Assembly: GCA_963580285.1 (NCBI GenBank) | Contig: OY757011.1 | Span: 121,016,440 to 121,080,439 of the forward strand | Length of the DNA: 64,000 nt | Direction of reading: 5' to 3' | Source: Lucinisca nassula | Lineage: Eukaryota > Mollusca > Bivalvia > Lucinida > Lucinidae | Notes under the pieces: model-generated | Told to the model about the DNA's origin: nothing | Databases searched by the model: none | What the model saw: only the letters and a program-made list of their open reading frames with translations | Program-made: the position numbers and the translations under genes | In this document: piece after piece, positions 55,388-64,000 of the stretch | Layout: every line of letters starts with the position of its first letter | How positions within the stretch are numbered: the first letter of the stretch is position 1

Positions 55388-55648
55388 TACGAGGACTGTT
55401 CAAATATGAATGCAAGTAGAACGTTTTCTCGTGCACTAATGCGAAAATCACCTGGAAATAAATATCACAGCGTAGAAAAACATTTTACCTATACATTGAT
55501 ACCAAACCTGTTAAAATCCGTCCACTTTAGCCATGTATATCGTTCGATAAACACTGTCTTCTCTTGTATATATAAATTTTTCATCGAAATCTATCACGGA
55601 ATCATTTTTATGTGCTTAGTTGCATTCATACTTGAACAGTCCTCGTAA
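55388..55648. mobile_element. 261-bp inverted-repeat element (MITE-like)
   Basis: ACGAGGACTGTTCAAATATG, AATGCAA at the left, and inverted at the right (ACGAGGACTGTTCAAGTATG, AATGCAA read on the minus strand), 27 bp with one mismatch. The interior is AT-rich. No target duplication is certain. Confidence 0.65.
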
Positions 55649-55680
55649 GTGCTTTTTGCTGTGGTTCGTTCATGTTTAAA

Positions 55681-56014
55681 ACAAGAGCTGTCACTATAGG
55701 TGACCAATGCCCCCCGTGGGAGCCAATGTCTGCGTTTTTGCAAAATTTCAAGGGGAGATAATTCCGCCAAAATGACAAAATTATGGCCCTTGGTCAGAAT
55801 GTAGCCCTTGTGATGGTGAATAAGTGTGTGAAGTTTCATGGCGCTAGATCAAATACTTTTGAAGTTATGATCAAGGTTAAAGTTTTTGTGATGAACAGAC
55901 AGACAAACAAACAAACAGACAGTGGACAGACAGACAAACAATTAAAACAGACAGACAGGGCAAATACTATATGCCCCCCGAATCAGATATTCTCGGGGGG
56001 GGGGGGGGGGCATA
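55681..56014 (+). mobile_element. Element E: short hairpin-ended element, complete
   Basis: ACAAG, then hairpin GTCAC-TATAG-GTGAC (55690-55704), then CAATGCCCCCCGTGGGAG. A single core unit (AAGTGTGTGAAGTTTCATGG, CGCTAGATCAAATACTTTTG, AAGTTATGATCAAGG), an ACAGACAAAC microsatellite (55895-55960) and right end ATGCCCCCCGAA ... TCTCGGGGGG, GCATAAAAA. At 334 bp it is the smallest complete member and shows the plan most clearly. Confidence 0.85.
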
Positions 56015-56017
56015 AAA

Positions 56018-56339
56018 ATGTGTTTTATGTTAGTCGTTCTGATTCTTTCCCTAATCATATATGTTCCTGCGTTGATCATTCTCATTCTTCCCCCTTTTCG
56101 GTTGTTCATTTTTAGTTACGTTTGTCCTTCCAGTTTAATGTTTATCATGTTGATGATTCTGATTCTTGCGCACCCCCCCCCCCCCCCCACTCCCCCGCCC
56201 CAACTTTATGTATATTGCTCCTTTTTAGTTAGGTTATGATATTGTGTCATGTTTGGGAAAGAGCTGCTGACTCGGTTTACCTGCTGACCGTTTTGTTTAC
56301 TGTCGTGACTACGTTTTGACTTCTATCCCTATCTTCTTT
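56018..56339 (+). mobile_element. Element H fragment (ORF start and tail)
   Basis: TATGTATATTGCTCCTTTTTAG, TTAGGTTATGATATTG matches the start of the H ORF region (near 29470). GAGCTGCTGACTCGG, TTTACTGTCGTGACTACG matches the H tail. The middle is deleted. A C-run lies at 56174-56190. It is cut by a LINE at about 56340 and resumes at 57712. Confidence 0.6.
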
Positions 56340-57710
56340 CTTTCCTTTCTCCGTATTTTTCGCCCGTGTAAAGGCGCACGTGACACTGTCACTATCGTCT
56401 CTGTTGTCTAAATCATTGAATGTCTTAGTTTGTAATTATTAGATGCTGATCAACAGCCATACCAACACCGGGAACCTCCCTGTTCATATTGCATAAATAC
56501 AGCCTCTTCATGTGAAGTTTATAGCATAAGAATCTTGATTTGACTTCAATGGTTTTCAACAATTCTGTATTGTCCGGTATAATGTCAGGAACCAATTTCT
56601 GACAGTCGACGATCAGTTGTACCAAAGTTTTAGCGTCTTGGATGCGAACTCGCCAGGCGTGTTGACCCAGACAGTCTTGGACACACTGTTTAATGTCTTT
56701 TAGATAACTATTTCTTGTTCACTCAGGGCAGGACAGCGTACCAACATATGCACAAGATCTTCATCCTCAATAAGGCACAGTAGACAACTGGCATCGACTA
56801 CTCCATCCAGCCCTAACTTTTGACACTGACCATTGCAGAAGATAGGCTCCCGTCAGGATGCGCACTTTTACAATGGCCCTCATAACATCCATTCTGTTGG
56901 AGTTCACAGTATCCCATACAGCATGGGTACTCCCCATTTGAAGACCACCCACGTTACAACGTTCCAACGTCGACCGCTCCCCTGCCACCTTGCGAAGTAA
57001 TTCTGTCCAGTATACCCTGACTGACTTTTTACTGACAATTTCCATGTCTCTTTACTAAAAGTTAATATTTCAGATACAGAGGGTATATTGAACTTTATCA
57101 AAACCTTAGCAATGCGCTTGAAGAAACTTCCCTCATGTTGAAGTGAATACTGCCTATTCCATAAATTCTGCTTAGTTAAATTTGTACTTGGAATCACAGC
57201 GTAGAATAGACCCAGCTGTCGTTTTACAATTTCAGCCTCTAATGGTAGAGCTCCCAAGAGTAAAAATGTAGCAGCGTTTGAGGTTCTAGTTGATAGTGAT
57301 TGAATGTTCTTCAATGTATCCAAATGAAATTTATGAAGTTCATGCAACTGTTTCTTGTTAAGCGATAACACTTCCAGCCCATACAAAAGCCTTGGTAACA
57401 CATATACTTGATAAATTTTATATGAGATTTTGGAGTTTAGACCATTACATCCATGTAATCCTGTCTATATTAGTAAATACAATGTTCTTCGAGCTAAACT
57501 TGTCCTTTTTGACATTAAGTTCATTTTCTTCTTTTGCACTCCTAACTAGTCCTAAGTGTTCAGTTTTGTCATTTTCTAAAACAGCAGAATCCCCAAGATA
57601 CCATTGTTTATTTTGATTTTTCTCCCTACTTGCTCTAGTTGTTATTCTGGATACAAATGTTGTTTTAACTGGATGGATTTTATATCGACGTTCACTCGAA
57701 AAAGAGTTAC
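56340..57710 (-). mobile_element. Non-LTR retrotransposon, RT C-terminal half, broken
   Basis: Read from 57650 down: HLGLVRSAKEENELNVKK, then in another frame LNPKISYKIYQ, then VLPRLLYGLEVLSLNKKQ, LHELHKFHLDTLKNIQSL, SNAATFLLLGALPLEAEIV, KRQLGLFYAVI, then further frames with ELLRKVAGERSTLERCNV, VWDTVNSNRMDVMRAIVKVR, and a C-terminal end near 56425. LGL-RS, PRLLYGLE and ALPLEAE-x-KR-L are hallmarks of a LINE group common in bivalves. At least three frame breaks. The 165-codon ORF (56904-57401) is the longest intact piece. It splits element H. Confidence 0.88.
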
Positions 57711-57790
57711 TGATGGAAGAATTTGGGATGTGATTGTGTCAGTTCCTGATCGTTTCTCTTTTTAATTTTTTAACAGGGATGAGACACTAA
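57711..57790 (+). mobile_element. Element H tail remainder
   Basis: AAGAATTTGGGATGTGATTG, TGTCAGTTCCTGATCG, TTTCTCTTTTT continue the H tail cut at 56339 (compare the inverse of 28290-28330). Confidence 0.65.
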
Positions 57791-58904
57791 ACAAGAGACC
57801 CATGGGCCACTCTGCTCACCAGAGCTCAGGGGGCACTGCCGACTGGCAGAAAAGTATTTTAATTAACCATGGAAGCCCTGCGCCCAAGGATGCTACAGAT
57901 AAAATTTGGACCCAATCAGCCTAGTGGCTTCAAAGGTCTGATGTCGCTTGAATGTGTTGTTGCAGGACAACAGATGACAACTGACAATTTCCCATCTGTG
58001 GCAACCAATAGGCCTAAAAGAACATTATTAAAGGAACATTTCTATGTAAGTTTGACAAAATATCTTGAAAGGCATAAATGTCATTTTCAATTTTCCCCAT
58101 TATAAGTCAATGGAAACTCTTAACTTGCCATGGCAAACAAACCAAAGAGCTGAATTTCATAAACCGGAGCTCAGATGGGCATTGCCCCATGGCAGACATG
58201 TATTTTAGCATGGTATGATTTTAATCTACCAATTATAAAGTCTCCCAATTTCCAAATGAGCACTCATGTGGACTGTATCTGAAATATTAGGTGTTTTATA
58301 TAGTAGAGAGGGTGGGGCATGAACCAAATGGAGCCCTGGTTGGTGCCACTAAATGTGTCTTATAAAAAAGAACAGAGATATATATGATTTAGCGGGGGGA
58401 TATGTATGGCTCCTGAGATGTAAGGCCTTTTAAGCAGTAGAGGGATTCGGGCATGGTGGATTCCAGAAAAGCCCAAGATTGTTGCAACCTAGTGCTGAAC
58501 AGTTTCTGAGGTATGAGGCCCTTTTATGAAGTGGATGGGAGAGAAATGGCCCCTGCAGACCCCACAAGATGGGTTGAATGAATGTGTTTTATAACAATGA
58601 ACAAGAATATATGTGATTATGTGGTGGGGATTTGAATAATTCTGAGATATATGGCCTATTATGAAGTTGGGTCTTATCATAAGGAACAAGAATATATATG
58701 GTTAAGGGGTGGGGATCTGACCGGTTTCTGAGTTATATGGCTTTTAATGAAGGGGGGGGGGGCATGCTGGTGTCACTGATTGCATCTTATCATAAGGAAC
58801 AAGAATATATATGGCTTAGGGGTAGGGCTCTGAACAGTTTCTCAGATATATGGTCTTTTGTGAAGTTGAAGAATGAAGCATGGCCCGGGCGAGCCCTGGG
58901 GGAA

Positions 58905-59425
58905 AGTAGAAGTAAAACAAAGATCAGGAATTGATACAATTAACTTACTCCATCCATAAACGACACCAAAGGGAAAGAAATACAAACATTAAGCGACCAG
59001 ACCATAATGGAAACCTAAACAAAGGAAGGCCATATGGACAGTTACTTTCCCACAAAATGGCCATATGGCCATCCAAAATTAAAAGACACAAGTGATACAC
59101 ACAGTAAGTAACAAACAACAACATAAATAAATCGCCACAGAAGAGCCGCCTTGGAACGGCCAGTGGAAGATTTCCACTAGGGGGCTTAAATCGATTTTAC
59201 GTGGCCACAATCCTCGCCCTTACTTCCGTCGCGATTTAGACAAATAATTTGTTCAGTCAGCATGAAGGCCTCCTAACTCATCAGTGCAACATCTCCGTGA
59301 ACACAGAAATCAAAGAACCACAGAGGTGAGACAACGCTGAGGACTCGACAACAAGAAACCACTGAAATGCTGGAGCAAAAGAAAACCAACAGTTAGACTC
59401 CGATGAGCCCGACCAGAGACAGAAC
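58905..59425 (-). mobile_element. Element H segment inside A2
   Basis: GTAGAAGTAAAACAAAGATC, GGCCATATGGACAGTTACTTT, CAAGTGATACACACAGTAAG, TTAAATCGATTTTACGTGG, CTCCTAACTCATCAGTGC, GAGGACTCGACAACAAG, CCAACAGTTAGACTCCGATG. Inverse of 26392-26875. Confidence 0.87.
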
Positions 59426-59840
59426 CCTATGTTGGTGTCACTGAATGTGTCTTATCACAAGGAACAAGAATATATATGGTTTAGGGGCGGGGATCTTTAA
59501 GGTTTCTGGAATATTTGGCCTTTTATAAAGTGGAGGGGGTGGGGCATGACCCCAGCACATCCCGGGGGATCCTCAGCTTGGTGTCGCTGAGTGCGTCTTA
59601 TCATAAGGAACAAGAATATATAAAGGAACAAGAATATATATGGTTTAGGGGTGGAGATCTGAATGGTTTCTGAGATAAATGGCATTTTATGAAGTGGAGG
59701 GGGTGGGGCATGTCCCCGGCACATCTGGGGGGACCCCCAGGTTGGTGTCACTTAATGCATCTTATCATAAGGAACAAGAAAATATATGGTTAAGGGGTGG
59801 GGATCTGTAAGGTTTTGGAATATTTGGCCTTTTATGAAGT

Positions 59841-60146
59841 TTTGTTTGTTTGTTTGATTTGAGGTTTAACGTCCCCGTCAACATTGTAAAGGTCATTTCG
59901 GGGCTGTTGCTTCCAATTTTCTGGGACTTTTTTCCGACATTTAGATGAAATGATATCTCAAGCCCTGCCGCCCAATGAAACCAATAGGGTTTATTAGCAT
60001 GGACGGTCCGCCTCGCACCGCGGTTCCTGGACAGGCTTAGATCCTCTAAGCAGTTTACCAGTACTAGTGTGCGGGCCGGATTCAGCTCTGCGTGGAAGCA
60101 TCATGCAGCCCATATATTTCTTCAAGCCCCTATGGGCGGGGGCCAA
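59841..60146 (-). mobile_element. SINE-C with 13-bp target duplication inside A2
   Basis: Flanked by CCTTTTATGAAGT (59828-59840 and 60147-60159), a phrase of the R1 unit. Full length, from TTTGTTTGTTTGATTTGAGG to CTATGGGCGGGGGCC. One of the youngest copies here. Confidence 0.92.
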
Positions 60147-61145
60147 CCTTTTATGAAGTGGAGGGGATTGGGAATGTCCCCGGCACATTCTGGGTGTCCC
60201 CCAGGTTGGTGTCACTGAATGCAACTTATCATAAGGAGCAAAAATTCATTTAGGGGTTTAGATCTGTTAGGTTTCTGGAATATTGGGCCTGTTGTGAAAT
60301 GGAGGGGTGGGGCATGGCCCAGGCACATCCTGGGGGTCCCACAGGTTGGTGTCATTGAGTGCATCTTATCATAAGAGACAAAAATATATAGGCTTTACGG
60401 GTGGGGATCTGAATGGTTTCTGAGATAAATGGCATTTTATGAAGTGGAGGGGGTGGGGCATGTCCCCGGCACATCCGGGGGATCCTCAGGTTGATGTCAC
60501 TTAATCCATCTTATCATAAGGAACAAGAATATATATGGTTTAGGGGTGGGGATCTGTAAGGTTTCTGAGATATAAGGAATTTTACTGGGGGCGGGGAATG
60601 GCCCCGGCACAACCTACAGGACCCCCAGGTTGACATAAAAGCATACTGCTCTGAGAAGTTTACTAAAGGAATATTTCTATGAAAGTTTTGTCAAAATATC
60701 TGCAAAGGCTTTGTAGTTAATGCCATTGTTCACATTTCCCCATTATAAGTCTATGGAAAATCTAAGTTGCCATAGCAACCAAACTAAAGAGCCGAATTTC
60801 ATATAAAAACACAAAACCTGTAAAGGTAAATATGGTGAATATTTTCATAAACTCTAAGCCTCATAAAGCATACGGTTTCTCAGGAGATGATTTTTTAAGT
60901 ATTTTTTTTTTTCTATTTTTTTTTATTTGGTTTCCATGGCAACCAATACAAATGAGCAGCAGGCCTAAAATCATATGGCAGATAGTAGATTGCCTAAGGA
61001 ATATTTCTATGAAAGTTATGTCAAAATATCTGCAGCGGCTTGGCAGCAAATGCCATTTTTCAATTTTCCCCCATTATAAGTCTATGGAAAATCTAAGTTG
61101 CCATTGCAACCAAACAAAAGAGCCGAATTTCATAAAAAAAAAAAA

Positions 61146-63580
61146 ACAAGAGGACCAAGCTGGTCCTGTATCGCTCACCTGAGCTAACAGATTCAAAGTT
61201 TCAGGAAGTGCCAACCTTTACTGAAGGATTTATGGGCTACATGGTGATAGCAGGGTAAGCATTTTCTGCAAATCAAGTAGAATGTAACTCTATGATAAAT
61301 AGGCTGACCTCACCATTTTCAAACTCATTCAAGCTTTTTTTCTGACTTGCTAAGAAGATTCGATATAAACTGAAGAGGCTATGGTGATGACAAGTTCAAA
61401 GATAAGCGATTAACTGCTGCAATCAAAGGGACGTTACTCTGTAATAAATAGGCAAAGCTCATGATTTTTCAAACTCCTCTAAGCTTTTCTGCCTGACTTA
61501 CTTGTTTGTAAGTTTCATGAAGACCTGATCTAAACTGAAGGGGCAGCAGTGATGACAAGGTCGAAAAAAGGCATTTTCAGCAAGCAAAGGCATGTAACTC
61601 TATGATAAATGTGCAGACTTGGCCGGTATTCGAACTCCTCTGAGGTTTTATCCCCAGCAACCTTACATATAAGTTCCAGAAAAATCCGATCAAAACTGAA
61701 GGGGCTAAGGTGATGACAAGGTCAAAATTTGGCATTTTCAGCAATCAAAGGGATGTTACCCTATGATAAATGGGCCGACTTGGCCAGTTTTCGAACTCAT
61801 TTGAGGTTTTATCCCCAGCCACCTTACATATAAGTTTCAGAAAGATCCGATCAAAACTGAAAGGGCTGCAGTGCTGACAAGGTCAAAAATCCACATTTTC
61901 AGCAATCAAAGGGACGTATACCTATGATAAATGGACCAACTTGGCCGGTATTCGAACTCATCCGAGGTTTTATCCGCAGCTACCTTACATATAAGTTTCA
62001 GAAAAATCCGATCAAAACTGAAGGGGCTACGGTAATGACAAGGTCAAAAATCAACATTTTCAGCCATCAAAGGGACTGAAATCTACGATAAATGGGCTGA
62101 CTTGGCCTGTTTTTGAACTCATCCAAGATTTTATCCCCAGCCACCTTACATATAAGTTTCAGAAGGATCCGATCAAAACTAAAGGGGCTATGGTGATGAC
62201 AAGGTAAAAAATCAGCATTTTCAGCAATCAAAGGGACGTAAATCATTGATAAATGGGCCAACTTGGCCGGTATTCAAACTCATCCTAGGTTTTATCTCCA
62301 GTCACCTTACATATAGGTTTCAGAAAGATTTGATCAAAACTGAAGGGGCTACGGTGATGACAAGGTAAAAAATCGACATTTTCAGCTATCAAAGGGACAT
62401 AACTATATAGTTAATGGGGCAACTTGGCCGGTTTTCGAACTCATCTGAGGTTTTATCCCCAGCCACCTTACATAAAAGTTTCAGAAAGATACGATCAAAA
62501 CTGAAGGGGCTACAGTGTTGACAAGGTCAAAAATCAACATTTTCAGCAATCAAAGGGACCTAACTCTATGATAAATAGGCCACCTTTGCCGGTATGCGAA
62601 CTCATCCGAGGCTTTATCCCCAGCCACCTTGCATATAAGTTTCAGAAAGATCCGATCAAAACTCAAAGGGCTACGGTGATGACAAGGTCAAAAATCGGTA
62701 TTTTCAGCAATCAAAGGGATGTTACTCTGTGATAAATGGACCAACTTGGCTGGTTTCTGAACTCATCCGAGATTTTATCCCCAGCCACTTTACATATAAG
62801 TTTCAGAAAGATTCGATCAAAACTGAAAGGGCTACAGTGATGACAAGGTCAAAAATCAGCATTTTCAGCAATCAAAGGGACGTTACTCTACGATAAAAGG
62901 GCCGACTTGGTCGGTTTTCGAACTCATCCGAGATTTTATCCACAGCCACCTTACATATAAGTTTCAGAAAGATCCGATCAAAACTGAAGGGGCTACGGTG
63001 ATGACAAGGTCAAAAATCGGCATTTTCAGCAATCAAAGGGACGTAACTCTATGATAAACCAGCGGACTTGGCCGGTTTTCGAACTCATCCGAGGTTTTAT
63101 CCTCAGCCACAATACATATAAGTTTCAGAAAGATCCGATCAAAACTGAAGGGGCTACGGTGATGACAAGGTCAAAAATCGGCATTTTCAGCAATCAAAGG
63201 GACGTAACTCTATGATAAATGTGCCGACTTGGCCGGTTTTCGAACTCATCCGAGTTTTTATCCCCAGTCACCTTACATATAAGTTTCAGAAAGATCCGAT
63301 CAAAACTGAAGGCGATACGGTGATGACAAGCATTTCCCCATAGTAAGTCTATGGGACCTTGTGGTTGCTATAGGAACCAAAGTTTTAAAGCGATTTCAAA
63401 AAAAAGTTTATGTCATCAATGCAACCAGAGGCATGCTACAGGTGAGAAATGATTGAGATCAGCCTGCAGGATACAGAGATATAGCTGCTCAAAAGTGTGG
63501 ACGGACGACGGACGGACGACGGACGACGGAGGACCCACTATACTATAAGCTCCCCTGGAGCCTTCGGCCCAGGTGAGCTA
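61146..63580 (+). mobile_element. Single complete R9 element inside A2 right arm
   Basis: ACAAG (61146-61150), hairpin AGGACCA-AGC-TGGTCCT (61151-61167), CTCACCTGAGCTAAC. About fourteen ~160-bp units follow, then the arm TAGTAAGTCTATGGGACC, (GGACGAC)n, and AGCTCCCCTGGAGCC, TTCGGCCCAGGTGAGCTA. Both flanks match the unfilled sites at 60785-60870 and 2281-2370, which fixes the ends. Closest to 51886-54191. Non-coding. Confidence 0.92.
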
Positions 63581-64000
63581 AAAACCTATAAAGGCAAATA
63601 TGGTGAATATTTTCATAAACTCTCATCCTCATAGAGCATACGGTTTCTGAGGCGATGATTTTTTTAAGTATTTTTTTTTTTTCAATTTTTTTTTCAATTT
63701 GGTTTCCATGGCAACCAATACAAATGAGCAGTAGGCTTAAAATCATATGCCAGATAGTAGATTGCCTAAGGAATATTTCTATGAAAATTTTGTCAAAATA
63801 TCTGCAGCGGCTTGGCAGTAAATGCCATTTTTCAATTTTCCCCATTATAAGTCTATGGAAACTCTAAGTTGCCATAGCAACCAAACTAATGAGCCGAATT
63901 TCATAAAAAACACAAACTTTCAATCCCCCAACCCAAGGATGCTACAGATGAAATTTGGGCCCAATCGGCGTAGCGGCTTCAGAGGAGATGTTGTTTAAAT

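Larger units (their letters stand above)
57791..64000 (+). mobile_element. Element A2, cut by the window end
   Basis: Left end ACAAGAGACCCATGGGCC, then GCTCACCAGAGCT (57814-57826, inverse of the A1 right end). A left arm follows with the CCCCATTATAAGTC block (57880-58170), then the R1 array (58270-60640) and the right arm (60640-61145, 63581-64000). Three insertions interrupt it: H (58905-59425), SINE-C (59841-60146) and an R9 element (61146-63580). The right terminus is outside the window. Confidence 0.88.

Noticed and set aside
55300..55460. Upstream transporter exon (hydrophobic minus-strand frame)
   Set aside because: A splice-like AG precedes it, but the residues do not fit the expected TMEM180 region and no donor in phase 0 is present.

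Overview
The window looks like nuclear DNA of a marine bivalve mollusc, probably a heterodont clam (inference). It has very few coding exons, spliceosomal introns, SINEs with tRNA-derived heads, fragments of mollusc-type non-LTR retrotransposons, and many tandem-repeat arrays bounded by short conserved termini. Tandem-repeat-carrying MITEs and Helitron-like elements of the pearl/CvE kind are known from oysters and clams. There is no bacterial gene organisation. Nearly all apparent ORFs are chance reading frames inside repeat units.

Real genes are few. Three consecutive exons of one minus-strand gene for a multi-pass transporter of the TMEM180/MFSD13A kind lie at 48407-48561, 47159-47242 and 39620-39917. 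Their splice phases fit exactly, and a decayed tandem copy of the last exon sits at 39953-40265. A tRNA-Ile(AAU) gene is at 3426-3499. A minus-strand fragment with a PIF1-type helicase Walker A motif lies at 11720-11982. Retrotransposon remnants lie at 17366-17729, 28047-28291 plus 29523-30122, 29021-29497 and 56340-57710.

Layout. 1-2836: 145-bp tandem array and right arm of element A1. 2837-12708: unique DNA, SINEs, a pair of ~450-bp inverted arms about 8 kb apart, and between them a 2968-bp element (5901-8868) with ~595-bp terminal inverted repeats and a 5-bp target duplication. 12709-19560: SINEs, hairpin MITEs and AT-rich unique DNA. 19560-28046: four arrays in series. 28047-30122: a LINE split by another element. 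31625-38833: hairpin MITEs, then a 315-bp array and a 445-bp array. 39221-48561: the transporter locus, whose introns hold several elements. 49245-55135: a hairpin MITE split by a 5.6-kb composite of ~160-bp repeats. 55388-57710: small elements and a LINE. 57791-64000: element A2, which contains three further insertions.

The main observation is a superfamily of non-autonomous elements with one plan. The left end is ACAAG followed at once by a short hairpin whose sequence differs between families while its pairing is kept. Next come a subterminal motif (GCTCACC or ATGCCCC class), an internal tandem array, a GAC-rich microsatellite, and a right end that folds on the complementary motif and is followed by AAAA. 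Read on the minus strand this resembles Helentron/HINE rolling-circle elements: subterminal inverted repeats, a 3-prime hairpin and insertion in T-runs. Two insertion sites can be checked inside the window because unfilled copies of the same targets are present. The arrays differ between families but share a loose ~50-bp core.
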